A stretch of DNA of 64,000 bases from Druceiella hillmani (lineage: Eukaryota; Arthropoda; Insecta; Lepidoptera; Hepialidae): assembly GCA_039881145.1 (NCBI GenBank), contig JAYKKI010000006.1, positions 14,081,001-14,145,000 of the forward strand, read 5' to 3'. Numbering within the stretch: position 1 is the stretch's first letter; each line of letters starts with the position of its first letter. This document shows, piece after piece, positions 24,258 to 39,468 of the stretch. The notes below the pieces were generated by a model. It did not search any database. It was not told the DNA's origin and was given only the letters and a program-made list of their open reading frames with translations. The position numbers and the translations under genes were made by a program.

Positions 24258-27200
24258 CTTCGGTAATGGTGCGAATTTTGTAAGATTAAGATTAGGATGT
24301 AAATGCTAAGGCCCTAAATGGCTCGAGGTCGAGCTTGTATTTTTAGTCTGTTGGAGTCTTTTTATTTATTATGTTTACGGTTTATTAGGGCAAGCTCTGA
24401 ACTTGGAAATTTATAGAGGTGTTTTTATTTGGTCGAATTAGGATTGGTGCCAATAAAAGGTAAGGTATATCACAAAATGTTAGAAATGAAACAGGTTGGC
24501 TATATTTGTATTTATCTACCTCATATTTATAGTCGTCGTAGCCTGTTGATAAAGCTTGATAATACCGATTTGTGTAGGTTTGAACCATACTTATAACTAT
24601 ACCTAAAATGGATTCAGCGTTGTACTACACGATGTACGAATTAAATTTTATGGTATCAGCTGTAGCAAAAAATATGTCATCATTTACACCGTATCCCTTA
24701 AACGAAGAACTACATCGTCACTTGACTCGATCATTATAATATGATGATTTGACTTAAATCATTATTTTGATTCACCATCACCATAAGATTCTGTTTTTCG
24801 CAATAAGATTGAAGAAACGAACATTTGAAATCTACTTTTCCTTTGCTCATAAGATGAGCTGTGTAAAGAGCTGAGTTTTGAGTTTTACTTAGTTTACTAA
24901 AGTGGGAAAAAAATAAATTTAGAATTGTGGGCGTAATTTGGAGGAGGAGGAGGTGCGGGTTTAAATAGATTATATATTTTTGTTTTCCTTTTAATGCTAT
25001 TGTGTGTGAATGAATTATATAAATATAAAAATCATTCGTGTATAAAAACTTTCTCAAGCATAATTTTCAAAAACCGTTGTCTTTTCACTTTACCTCTTAA
25101 AGTAAGGGAAAGAACAATATGAAATAATGAAGGTGATATATTGCTTTTTATCAATGTAGCCTCTATTGTTGGTCTTGGTTAGGAAAAAATATCAAAAGCA
25201 TAAATATCCAGTTATTCTCAATTATAGTAAAGGATATTTATTGCGTAGATTCGACTCTCACTTAATCCCTTTTTAATGCTGAAGGTATTTTTTTACAATC
25301 AAAATAAGTGTTTATAGTTTAATAAAAACAATTCACTACAGGAAACGATAATAACATAACTATTGTACAAATTCATAAGTTTACCTTTATTTAACTAGGC
25401 CACACTATTATCAAAACTTGATGCCTTCAAAAAACGATGTAATATGATTAGGAAAAGGTACAGATTTAGATAACTTCATATTTAAACATTGATCCCGAAT
25501 TCGAATCTGACCACTCGACTTCTACCGTCCCTACAAACCAACGTAAAATAGATAGTTCTTAAAATTTATATTGAAAGAGTCATAAATACTTTTGATTTTC
25601 CGTGTTTATTGGTGATTTTATTGAAACTAGCACTAATTTACTACACAATTTCTATTAACCTGCAAAGTTATGATTTAATTCTCAAAACTAATTTTAGAGG
25701 ATATTAGTGGTTGCCCCCATATTTTCTCGCGTGGAATATTATTATTTTAGTGAGATAAAAGATTCTTAATTCATTTCCAAGATAAGTGTACCAAATTTTT
25801 AGATACCCGTTGAATGATTGAACCGTGAAAATGGAAAAAAACAAACTTGCTTTCCCATTTATTATATTAAGGTTTGATCGACAATGAAAATGATTTAGTC
25901 TTGTTTGATGATATTCTTGTAAATAATAGGTGTTCCAAACGTGATGCATAAAATGCACTTTCAGTCTTTTTTAAATTCATTAACCTTTTTAATCCCTTTG
26001 TTGAATGTATTATTATTACTTGCAATAGTGCAATGAGACTATCATAGTTAATTATAGCGGAGAAAATTAGATTTGGGTTTATGCTCGTTCAATGACATGT
26101 TCATTTTAGATTCATATGCGACCTAGGAAGGACGGTTCGTCCGAATCCATATCACCCTCCTCTCGAAGTTTGCATAAATTCATCATCTAACGAAGAATGG
26201 CCAGTGCATCAGACAACTGCCAGTTCCGACTGAAATTTTTGTGCGGCTGATTATTTAAAATTACTTACAAAAGTAAACGCATTATTATAGGATAATCTTT
26301 ATATTGAAATTAACGAAGCTATAATTTAGTTAACATTATTCTGATCCACTGTGTTCCCACAAAAAGAAGGGTTAATATAAACTAGCAGTATCGATATCAG
26401 ATTTAGTTTAAAACTGGGCTTATTTTCAATATTTACACCAAACTGTTTTATCAAAAACGTTATAAAAAAATTAGTTTAAGCGAAACGTTTAGTTTTTGAC
26501 GCTCGCAAGTTAAACTTGACACGAAAACCTTCCAAATCGCATATATTCGAAATATGGAAGCGGCATTAAATACGACTCTAAAATGTTTTGGACATACGTC
26601 TTTCTTGGACAGACATTTTCCTTCGACTATGAGACACGGTACGGTACGTAAATGCATTTGAATCAATGTTTTTTTTATAATAAACCGACACGAATTTGCA
26701 AGCGTGGCACGGGGTGCTCTGTTGCCCATCGTGAGAGTATCGACATGCAGACTACTAGTCCAGCTCGCATTGCCCAGCATTTAATGCTTTTATTGAAGCA
26801 GCTTCAGCTAAAACGAGCTCGCGATCTTGGAAATATATTATGTGTACCTCCACACTTATTCAAGGTCTGCTCCGACATCTTCATCAAAACGATTATATTT
26901 ATAATAAATCTTTCCCTAAATTCCAAAATTTATCCATTTCTTCGGATAATTTCCTGTATGAAATGTATTCTCAGTAATGTTTCCACGTCTGTCCTATGGC
27001 AGTGGTTTCTGCATTTGCTAAAGTATTTGAAACCGTTTTATCTCACCGTATCTATTCCCTAATTCAGAGCAAGCTGATAGACTGAACGGACTCCGACGAG
27101 AATTGCTTTTGATAAAGCATTTTTAATGTTATTGTATAATTATGTTGATAACTCCTCGGTCTTAAGATTGGTAACGTTTTGTGCACCTAATTTACACTAC

Positions 27201-29631
27201 TGACCTATAATTTATTTCGCCTACGTAGCGTACGTATGGATATATTACAGCACTCAGCTGCTTTTCGCGCACACACGTTGATCAAGACAATATTACAAAA
27301 GGCGCCCAATCTTGGTATTTTTCTGCTTCATTGACTACTTTAAGTAAACTATCACTGATGACAGTGACCAGATCATGATTAATAATTAATCAGTTTCATT
27401 TAAATTGATGTGAATTTCTCCGTTTTATTATTTTTTTTATATTGTACTGTAAACTATTATAATTTCGGTGCTTGCACATATTCAAAATTAGTATGTTGCA
27501 TTATTAATCAGAGCAAATTACGTAGTATAACTACTAAATAATTGAATGCCAATGAGCTGTGACAAACGAACCTCAAATTTCAGTTATTACTTATCTATGA
27601 ATTGACCCGTAAATACCATTTCGTATTTCGTTCACTAACAGCCGATTTATTAAAATGTACTTTTAATCATATTTTTAAGTCGCTCTATAACACCGCGTCT
27701 TTAAATTTCATCAGTATTTATATATTTCACAAAACAAAATGTCTCATAACTACTATATACTGTAACTTAAGAACAAATTATATACGTTTACTATTTTCTT
27801 TTTTAGGAGTATTCCCTTTCATCTCATAATACCTTTTAAATTGATGGCCATGTGGCCAGTAATTAAAAACCAAATACCTATAAATATGACCTCGCAAATA
27901 ACAATAAAGTTATAAATTTACTTACTACTCAACTACAATTTCAACCACCAGGGAACGTGGAGGCAAAATTTGTTACAATTTTTTCCGTGATTCAGCGATA
28001 AGACGAGAGACTAACAAACATTTGAGACTTCTCTGCAAAAGCGGGTCCTACGTCTGTAGACTTGACGTGATTTTAGCTAAACGGTATACTAACTTAAAAC
28101 AAAAATAGAAATAAGAAAAGAAATAAAAAAAAGAAAGAAGTGAAAAAATTTAAACGCATTTATTCCATGTAAAGGAGCTAAACTAGTATTGTCATTATTT
28201 TTTTTAAGTGCAAATGAACCTTTGGCCAAAGAAAAAGTACACGAACTTAAGAAGTACTAGTGAGAAAATAACATTACCTATTCTATATTTTATAATCGGT
28301 TGCTTAAATATGTCTATATGTGATTTTTGAAGACTTCATTAATCAATGTCGGATGTGCGTTTATTTAAAACCCTTAATTAATAACCACATTACTTCGAAG
28401 AGAACAGGTGTTCTCATTATTTTAAAGAGATATTAAAAGATATGAACTATCAAACGACTCCATTATTATCTAGAGCAGTTAATTAAAGGAAAAAATAGGG
28501 GCAAATTGGGCGCTTCTCGCAAAACAGCGTTGATGAATGTAAGCGTGCGAAAAATAGATGAGCGCTGCAGAATGTTTGTATGGGGTCTAGGCAGATGAAA
28601 TAAATTATGACTTCATCCTATGTCATAACAATCAGGAACACAAAGCGTTACCGAATCCAATACCAAAGAGTTATAAACGTAATTATTTTATATCTTAAAA
28701 AATGCCTACTCAATTCCCGTCGGAGATGAAAGAAATTGTCTATTATTAAATAGGTAGGAAATAGATAATGAAGGTAAACATTAATTTTTTTACAAAAAAA
28801 TATGTTAATTATTTGAAATATTTTCTCACTGTATTGGATTCAAGGTTACTATGAACTAGATTGTTGCACAATTTCACAAAAAACACTCATTGTTGTAGGA
28901 ATCTTAGTGCGTCAAATAATAAATCCTAACATCCTATATATCTTTTGACAGGTTCGATGATATGTTATTTCACAAACATAACTGTATCAATAAATAGGTC
29001 TATTTTCATTTTAATCCTTAGCTCCAGCTTTTGTACCACTTATATCGAATTCTGGTCCTTTAGCACGATTAAAGTCTGATTTTACAGATAGGTAAAACAA
29101 AATACAACATACAATATAAAAAAGGAGATGATAAACATTTGCTCTGTAGTAAAATAAATTTTTTTGATTTTTTTCTGATTATGTTTGTTTAAGAATTCTG
29201 GTCTTTTAGAACCATAAATAAAAAATGTTTAATTGTTAAAAAATATTCTTCAACAGAAATATGTTATTGGAATAGCTCTGATCTGTAAAATAATAGTTAG
29301 GTTTAATTAACTTTCGTATACAAAATTTATGGCGTTGTTTCCAGCTCGCTACGACCGACGAGAAATCGGCGCACTGTTGTGGATTACGAAACACCACACT
29401 CGAATGTCCCAAAACGATACATGATACAATTGCAAAAGAAAAACACATTCACTACGGTTCCACGGTTCTGTATCCGCTTTTTTACGCGCAGAAAGTGAGT
29501 TTATTAAATCGAACCGATTTTATTAAATGAGATATCATTAAAGTCGATATATTATCCCGACTTACATAGACAATATAACGTTACGGCTAAATGGCGCCCG
29601 TAATATTTAAATCTGTAAAACGAGAAAGAAA

Positions 29632-29632
<1 letters not shown>
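24258..29632. other. Long intergenic/intronic stretch, no gene recognised
   Basis: Mostly AT-rich. A GGAGGAGGAGGAGG purine run lies at about 24940. G+C-richer patches without identifiable content are at 26500-26900, 28490-28600 and 29330-29450. Open frames at 26460-26780 (-) and 26652-27062 (+) overlap on opposite strands and lack domain motifs. Confidence 0.4.
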
Positions 29633-29717
<85 letters not shown>

Positions 29718-29718
29718 T
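29633..29718. repeat. (TA)n microsatellite
   Basis: A long TA tract interrupted by ATAATAT and TTTATA near its right end. Confidence 0.97.
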
Positions 29719-31890
29719 CAAAAGCTAATTAATAATGTAAATATTTATAAATAAAAATGACAGAGGAAGATAAAAATTTAAAAAAAAGATTATAAAAAAA
29801 TGATCGTGCATATTTACGATTTTAGACAAAAAAATTGGGCAAAAGAAAACTATTAAAAATCCCTAGAATACCATGGATACAAATCTCATATAAGGAACTG
29901 TTACCAAAATTTGATTAAGTGGTATTACCTGTTTAAAGTAAGATATGGTATGCTTCGGAATTTAAAGTTTGTTTAAATTTTTTCTCAATTACTTGTTTTT
30001 TATTTCTTAATTATATATCTAAGTAATAAAAATCATTAATATTAATTTTAATTAAATATTATTTTTCTATTCAGCATCACAAGTATATTTAAGGCATTCC
30101 TTATCACAATTTCATCTATTGAAACGTACCAAAAATGCTTCAGTAATATGTTCATTTCAAGTCAAGTGTGGAAGTAAATATGAAATAAGAAAAAGTAATC
30201 GCGAACCCTTTAATCATACACACGAACAACTTAAGGCCTTTTAAAGTATCTACCGGCTCACAATACATTATTCACCTCAAAGATCTCACACTCAAACCTC
30301 AAGGCCTCGAGAGCGTCGCTTGAGCGCTCGAAATGGAGGGCGGAAAATGAAATTGAAAAGAAATGGGGCGCGCGTCTGAGATCCGTCTGCCCGTCTCGCA
30401 ATGGACTCCCCTTTTTTATGTGTTCGAGTAGGTATTGCAATATATTGGGATTGCTTGGATAATGAGCAACGCATTGAATTTGAATGTCGTTTGTTTGTTT
30501 CGAGTGCTTGGAACGAGGCAAGATTTTAATAATGAGCGGTAAGCTGTTCAACGAGATTAATACTTATTCAACGAGTTGATTGCTCTCTAAATTCTAGCAG
30601 ATGTAATGGTATTGAAAAAAAATAGTATTTTCATACTAATAAATATCGTTAATTACTTAATGTATTATTATGTGAGGATATCGTTTGCCAATCAGCTGAC
30701 ATAGATTTATTCTAGTGATCATGTCGCCTTTATCTCTGCTATATCGCCTATTGGCGATCGCAAGAGCAAGCAGAAGAGAAAATATGCGGGGATGATGTAA
30801 CTTCACACTTTGGTCATTAGGTGATCGTGCAGGATATCCTTAATCAATTCTATACGTTGTTTCTTACTAGGCGAGACGACGAAACGGTCACAATGAAAAA
30901 TAAAAACCTGTACGGAACGAGTAGAACTCTTATTACGAGGGTGGTATGAAGTCTATTTTTATTATCTTCATTTTACCCGCCCACCTTAATAATTTCTCAC
31001 ATCGGAAATATTTAGAAGTTTTCAATCCAAAAACAAAACAAAACCAAAAAAAAAACAAAAACCGAGTCACTTCGGAAATATTTAGATTTAGTCACTTCGG
31101 AAATGTGAAGAAGCAAATATTTTTGTGGTCATTGCAACAATAGCTCTGGAACGACCTTGTATACAATTCTAACAGACTATTTTAAATGAATAAATGTCTT
31201 ACATCCAATTAAAAGAGTCTCGAAATCTATTAATTTTTTCTGTGAACTAATACTTCACACGAGATAAAATATTGAAAAAAAGAGTTTTATGATTATTTTA
31301 AATACCAGCTTTTTCTAAAATTTCTGTGCAAATGTTTTTTTATTTTAATTATTGAAATATATGCGAGTTAATATAGTTTACTGAATTTCAAATTTCTATG
31401 GCAAACAGTTTTTGGGACCAACGACTGGGAAAAACAAACCGATCCATAAGTAAGTGAAATCACAAGGTTTAATTTTTTCCTTCTGATATAGGAAATCATC
31501 AAAATATCACACCATCTCTAATTTTGAAAACTTTTTTCAAGCTTAACACTTCCCGCTTGCATGTTTGTTAATGTGAAACATCACAAGTATGTGATAACAG
31601 TCAGTTCAACTCAACTCTTTTAACATCTGTAATAAACATAATAAATGGAAAGGCAACACATATCCGGTTATTAGGTACCGAACTTTACTTATTTGACCGA
31701 TTTTTTGCCATACGGTTGAATGTAAAACAGTGATCTGACTTCCAACTAAAATCGGACGTTTTAAGAAAATAATGAAAAATAAAGAGATCTAAATTTCAGA
31801 TAAGTTGAATATTAATTTAAAACAAAAGTTGCAATTGTTGTTACAAGTTAATTGCGAACGTAACAAACATTAACCACGATTTAAGTTAAA
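29719..31890. other. Intergenic/intronic, no gene recognised
   Basis: A G+C-rich patch at 30290-30420 carries overlapping - strand frames without known motifs. At 31005-31105 a CGGAAATATTTAGA motif recurs with a GTCACTTCGGAAAT block, a small degenerate direct repeat. An A/C-rich run lies between its copies. Confidence 0.4.
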
Positions 31891-32509
31891 GAAAAACAGA
31901 ATATTATAAATCAAATTCACTGAGTAACTACCAGCGTGAATAACTATTACACGTTAAATGAGCAAACTTCCACAAGATGCTCGGCGTGATACCGGAATAT
32001 GTTGCAAGTTGAATAATCAGGATTCGTGCATATGTACATTATCTTTGGCCGAATAACTATCTATTAGGTCTAAGCGAATACAAAATATCCTATATCCGGT
32101 GAAATCAATATCTATTGCAACTATAATAATAAATACTATTAATGTATACATTAAGAATCAGTCTAAAATGCAAGGTCTTAATAATGTAATTAGTAGAAAA
32201 AAACAGAATGCTTTAATTCATGTTCAATGAATAACTACCAACGTGAATAACTACTTACATGTTAAACGAGCAAACTTGCCATAAGATGCTTGGCGTGATG
32301 CCTAAATATTTTGCAAGTTGAATAAGCTGGGTTCCTGCATATGTACATAGTCTTTGGCTGAATAATTATCTATTCGGTCTAAGCGAATATAAAATATCCT
32401 GTATCCGGTCAAATCAATATCTATTGCAACTATAATAATAAACACGATTAATGTATAGATTAAGAATCGGTCTAAAATGCAAGGTCTTAATAAAGTAATT
32501 AGTAGGAAA
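31891..32509. repeat. 307-bp tandem duplication
   Basis: Two adjacent copies share AACTACCA(G/A)CGTGAATAA at 31926 and 32233, giving the 307-bp period. Later shared blocks include CATATGTACAT and AATCAATATCTATTGCAACT. Differences are mostly single substitutions spread evenly. There is no coding frame. The sequence resembles a two-copy satellite seed or a duplicated MITE. Confidence 0.92.
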
Positions 32510-33109
32510 ATTGAAACTACCGTCTGCCTCCTGCGAACAGTTTCGATGACAAACCTTGACTATTTTTTAAATTCTAGTATTTAGTTATAAGTTTCTCCAA
32601 AACTTCCTATTAATGTGTCCTTTAGCATTGTTTGAAAGACACTATCTAGCATAACAGGGCGCTTCCTGCCAATCAAGCGGCTTAAAAGTAATCGACATTC
32701 GAATTCGAATTTTGACGTTTATAAAAATTTTGGTAGAAGTTTATTTTTAATTGTCATAGCAAACTTTACTGATATTTCACTGCTTAATTAGCCAAAGACC
32801 GTTAACTTCATAAATATATTTTTTTAGACATTTTTATGAGGTGAAACTCTCTCTTTATTTACCACCTTTTATTACTTTAATTTAAAAATCGCTAATTACA
32901 AGTTTCAGAGAATAAATTCGATTATATATTTTCGGCTTCAAGAAATAGTTTCTATATTATATTAATTTCTAACTTCAATACAATATTAAACTGATAGTGC
33001 AATCCATCTCAATTCGGGCAGGGGTTTATCTTCATGGTCTAAGATGTTATTCAATTTTATAAATGTTAAAATGCAAAGCCAAAAATATGTCTATATTTTT
33101 TAGTTTTAT
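32510..33109. other. No gene recognised
   Basis: AT-rich sequence with no clear feature. Confidence 0.4.
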
Positions 33110-33990
33110 CTAAAAAATGAAGATGAGTCCCCAGAGATGGCATCACGAGCGCAACGGAGGACTTCCACTTTTTTTAGTTTAAACTTTTTTATTGGCAATT
33201 CAACATTTCTCTATACGTTATGCATATTACGTCAACTCTTTCTGATATATTAGCCGCATTCACTGTATGTTTGGATTACAACCCTTAAATAGAAATACAT
33301 AAATAATTATAATTTATTAAAAGGGTTTCCTGCAATAATATGGCTTTTTGAACATTGTCGAAGCTTCTGGATAAGTCCAGAATGTAACAGAAGCTTCTAG
33401 AATAACATGGAAGCTCTCAAGTAATTCCAGAATCTTCTAGGATAATATGGGAACTTTCAAGTAGTTTTAAAATATTTTAAATTGTTTATAAATTAAGGTA
33501 AACTAAAAAGTGGAAAATTTGTATTGTGTGTGTATTGAAAATAAATCGTGTAGTCAAGATTGTGTAGTATTGAAAATAAATCGTGTAGTCATTTATAGAA
33601 ATGTTTATTAATTAATTATCACTTAAATGTTTCCCCATATTTTGATTTTAAGGAAAATTGTTCAGGAAGAGCAACAAATTTTAAAACCTATATCCTAGAA
33701 AGACCCATTATTATCTAGAATTATCTGGAAATCTCCACATTTTTCCAGGAAAACTTTTAAAAATATAAAATGATTTAAGTATTTCTATTTCAAGAATTTA
33801 ACCCTAACATTCAGGGAATGCGGCTAATATGTCAGAACGTGGTAACGGGAATATGCTTAACATATGGAAAAATATTCAATTGTCAATAAAAATGTTAAAC
33901 TGAAAAGTAAAAGTTCTTCTTTGCAGGAAGTGCAACACTGTATGGTGCTAATTAACCATGGAAAAATCATTTTTTTGGGGTGGGATTTTT
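33110..33990. mobile_element. Large degenerate palindromic foldback element
   Basis: The two halves are reverse complements over several hundred bases, with scattered mismatches and indels. Matching blocks include ATATTAGCCGCATTC (33246-33260, reverse complement near 33818-33833), AAATAGAAATAC (33287 and reverse complement near 33780), and AGTTTAAAC/TTTTTATTGGCAATTC (from 33176, reverse complement near 33880-33905). Weaker pairing extends further out to about 33110 and 33990. The centre (about 33480-33660) is unpaired and holds a 23-bp direct repeat ATTGAAAATAAATCGTGTAG. No transposase is encoded. It is probably a non-autonomous DNA element of foldback type. Target duplications could not be fixed. 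Confidence 0.75.
33360..33458. promoter_or_regulatory. Cluster of heat-shock-element-like motifs
   Basis: Alternating nGAAn/nTTCn pentamers match the HSF-binding consensus at 33360 (GAAgcTTCtgGA), 33390 (GAAgcTTCtaGAA) and 33425 (TTCcaGAAtcTTCtaGGA). A weaker GAActTTC lies at 33451. The motifs sit within a degenerate ~42-bp repeat in the left half of the foldback element. HSF binding is inferred from sequence only; similar strings can arise from a palindromic repeat by chance. Confidence 0.45.
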
Positions 33991-35858
33991 GAAAAAAAAA
34001 ATTAAATCGAATAAACAAAAAAATATATAGGACTATAGCAAGAGAAATGGGACGTACATGTCTATACTCATAATACAATTTTATTCAGAGAAATGTTATT
34101 TTTCAAATAAAAAAAAAAAACAAAATCTTGAGTGTTTCAGAGATATGAGCATTTTAAAATTTTGCCGAAAATCGTACCTGAGCTTGTGATACCATGTTTG
34201 AAGGCCAATATCTCGGGCTTAGATTTTTTTGGATGAAACTAAAAAATACGGGTATATTTTTTGCCTCAAATTTTAACATGTATTTTAACATGTAAGTTGA
34301 ATAACAACTGAGACTATCAAAAGAAGATTTTTTCTTTACTTGCCTGTATTGAAACCGATTATACTTGTAGTTATTGAATCTCCTTCTTCTCTTCTTAAAA
34401 TACTTCCGCCAGGGATAATTGCACTAAGAGGAATGTTTAATATAGAGAATGCTCCATTTTCAGTAGTCTGTTTAACGGAACAAAACTGAATGTTTGGCAT
34501 TTATGTGTCGTAATATATTACTTAGCCTCAATACTCGTTTGAACCTGTCATGATTTTAATATAAAAGAAAAACGTAATAATCTTAGTTATTTATAATATG
34601 GTTGTAATTCAATATTTTTATAAATCCCAACATATAAGAAACAAAGAGAGAATTTTTGTAGATTTGAAATTAGATAACATATGGCAGAAGTATCCAAAAG
34701 TCAAAAAAAGATTTATTAAGTTATGTGTTCTATCAATTAGTTTCTTTTAAAAATATGTTGAGTATCTAAATATGGAAATATAATAGAACAAAAGTGTGAT
34801 TGCTTCACGTAAAAAAACGCACTCTTGAAAAACTATTACGAGCCAAAGATAAAACCTGTATACTTATCATACGTAATCTAATTCACGCAAGTAAGAAAAT
34901 ATTTATTTTGATGTCTTAGTTAAGTAAGGTAAATTTAATTAGCAAGATTAAAGTGACAATAAATAGGAATAAAATATAGTTAATAAATGTATATCAGTAG
35001 TTAAATCATCACTATACCCGAAGACGTTATCATATCTTCAGTAACTGAATAATAATATTCAATATTTGAACAAGCTTTTAGAAAAAGGTCAAGGTACAGC
35101 ACTAATCGTCTTTTTTTCTGAACAAAGCTTAATGGTCTTTGAATTTTAACGAGACTGTTACTCAGCTGACGTTCCAGCCAACGTAATGGTTATTTCAATA
35201 CTATCGACGTCTTCCCCAATGAATGATTCTGCCATTCCTCTTTATAGCTTCACTGCGTGAGTGACGATACAGTTAGAGAAACCACACGATTATTTTGTGT
35301 CAGCAATTAAAATAGTCTCCCACCCGCTGGTACATTGCACTTTTATTGATATTTTATTAATTTCGAGCTCATAAAAGAAATGTTATGTGAAAGAAATGTA
35401 ATAGAAGTAAACAAGGTTCTTAAGCTATCTCAAACGAAATTATCCTCCACATTTAATCAAAACAATTATTGCTAAGTCTTTGAACCACGATACTTGTATT
35501 TTAATTTTAACTATTTTATACCTAGAAATGTCATCTCGAGTCACTTAGAGTTAGTATCAGTGAGTGGCATCAGTTGTCGTCTGACCTTGCTAAGACTATC
35601 CTAAGATAAGAACAACGATAAATGAATTTTCCACTTTCCTATCTCAAGCCGAGAGCTTTTCAATTATTATTATTTTTACAGACAAAACACCGTCATCATA
35701 TTCACATGGTACACCTGCTGAAAATCGACTACTTCTTCTTTCTCTTCTCAGAAAAGCTTTTAAAACTTTTAAGGTATAATTTTAAGAAAAATGCTTATTT
35801 TAGTGTAAATAGATGCATATAAACTGTGGCTTTGTGATGAGGTTTATGAAATATAGTA

Positions 35859-35860
<2 letters not shown>
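33991..35860. other. Intergenic/intronic, no gene recognised
   Basis: AT-rich. The stretch 34140-34280 has the even composition typical of old repeats but matched nothing else in the window. Confidence 0.4.
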
Positions 35861-35942
<82 letters not shown>

Positions 35943-35970
35943 GTATGTGTATATATATATATATATATAT
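35861..35970. repeat. (TA)n microsatellite with TG interruptions
   Basis: Long TA tract with GTATAT and GTATGTGT interruptions in its right half. Tyr-Ile reading frames on both strands are artefacts. Confidence 0.97.
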
Positions 35971-36350
35971 TCGAAATTATGTCTGTAAATATAAAACATG
36001 GCAACTATAAATTTCTAAATATATTAGTTTGATACAATCTCAAGGATAAAGCAAGAGTCGTTTTCATTTAATTTGCATTATTATATTATATATTTATTAA
36101 CTTATTACGTTATTAATGTAATGTATATAAGGCGAACTTTTACAACAAAATTAATCTCTTACAATCAAACACAGCAAGACATTTTTTTCTTTAAAACTTT
36201 ATTCTATGAAACCCCACACGTTCTTGCAGTAGTAGAAAAATTAAAAACTTTTTGTTTGAGATGCATATTAACTAAAATATCAAGTTTCCTTACCATAGTA
36301 GACAAAGAGATAACAGAGTTGTGGAAAATAATTAAATAAAAAATTAATCG
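35971..36350. other. No gene recognised
   Basis: A short + strand open frame (36073-36339) has no recognisable motif and AT-driven composition. Confidence 0.35.
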
Positions 36351-36632
36351 AGTGCAACTCGATACACGTGACGTAAGTGAAACTTCTTTAGCGATCTAAA
36401 CCTCGATTTATAAGTGTATATAGTAAGGAGTAAAACTGCAGAGAGAAAGAGTGAGAATATATTAAGTGTAAGTCCATGGATTGTACTAAATTCGTATGAG
36501 AAGATTTTAATATTATACATTTAAAACGCATTTGTATAGCGAATAGTCGTATAAAAAGTAGCCGATGGTAGTACCAGAATATGATTAAATGTCGCTAAAA
36601 GAAGTCGGGGTGTATTGCTCTTATTGTAAATT
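36351..36632 (+). repeat. Dispersed repeat family A, copy 1
   Basis: Shares ordered blocks with the reverse complement of 58440-58805: GTGCAACTC, AAGTGAAACTTCTTT, GTAAAACTG followed by GAGAAAGAGTGAGA, TATTAAG(T/C)GTAAGTCCAT, AAAAAGTAGCCG, and TTAAATGTCGCT followed by AAGTCGGG. Copies differ by substitutions and small indels. There is no coding capacity, and the family was not identified. Confidence 0.85.
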
Positions 36633-36774
36633 ATATTTACGCCAACCTTATGTGCAGGTTCATTACGGATTCACAAATAAATTAATATATATACTGTTAG
36701 TCTTGTGTGGATGAAGTAGATACAACGTTAGTAATATATCAGTCATACATAGATAAATAAATCCACAAAACTTT

Positions 36775-36990
36775 GACGGTGTACTTTTAATACACATATC
36801 GTAAAAAATCAGCTGATAGCAGTAGTGAGCGTCATTTTTGCTTACGTGTGCGCAAAATTTTGAGTTTACTTTTGACACATGTTATATAAAAAGTAAACTC
36901 AATATGTACAAGCCACACCTTATAAAACAGCTGATAGCCATTAATGAAAACCATTTTTGTTTGTTTCCCCGCATGGGTACACTTCTTATC
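36775..36990. repeat. Degenerate direct repeat with a perfect 14-bp hairpin
   Basis: Two ~120-bp halves share CAGCTGATAGC followed by a CATTTTTG block. At their junction TTGAGTTTACTTTT (36860-36873) pairs perfectly with AAAAGTAAACTCAA (36889-36902) across a 15-base loop. The following sequence to about 37145 has a GTTTCACTTCAATAAC end similar to family A, in reverse orientation, but the match is weak. Confidence 0.7.
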
Positions 36991-37189
36991 TTATTCTAAC
37001 GTTTTTATCTGTCTCTCTCGGTTGTCGGATAAGTATCTATTTTCTGTCCTTCTGACGACAGATACGTTATATTCTGACGTCATAAAGACGTTGCGACCTT
37101 GAACATTTCACTCTTATCGCGCCCAAAAAAGTTTCACTTCAATAACAAAATAAAACTAATTAATTTAATAGTAGTTGCAATAAATAATT

Positions 37190-37560
37190 TACGCTGGTTT
37201 TAGAATGAAATCTCTTTCTGCCAATAACAATAGCCTTAGACTTCGTTAAATTAACTAATGGGTCCATCTTTGAACCAGATAAAGATGTGAATTTAAGGAG
37301 TTAATTGCAGTACTAATATATGTAAAATCTCTACGTCATCCGTGTGTAAGTGATAATTTCAGTATAGGTTTTTTTAAAATAGAAGCTCAGAAAGCACACT
37401 GCTCAATGGTACACCAATTACCAAATCAATTCACTCAGAAAGCTCATCCGATGATTTAACTATTGTCATGTAAATAGGATTTAAACCATTTTCAAGAAGT
37501 TTACGAGAGTTAAACGATTTCAAGCAAGCTCATTTTAGTCTTGACATGTTCTCTGACTCA
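37190..37560 (-). mobile_element. Non-LTR retrotransposon reverse-transcriptase fragment
   Basis: Read on the - strand across frame breaks: KLLENGLNP-like and SSDELSE (37500-37435), IDLVIGVPLSSVLSELLF (37430-37380, matching the GVPQGSVLGPLLF motif), YHLHTDD (near 37350, matching the YxDD catalytic box but with the canonical Tyr position altered), then TAINSLNSHL and SKAIVIGRKR (37300-37205). The order and spacing fit the RT palm and thumb of CR1/jockey-like elements. Stops and frameshifts show it is dead. Confidence 0.75.

Positions 37561-39468
<1,908 letters not shown>

Noticed and set aside
26460..27062. Overlapping open frames, with FRVVFNAAS faintly like a BEL/Pao polymerase motif
   Set aside because: The resemblance is a few residues only, and neighbouring blocks of the family are absent.
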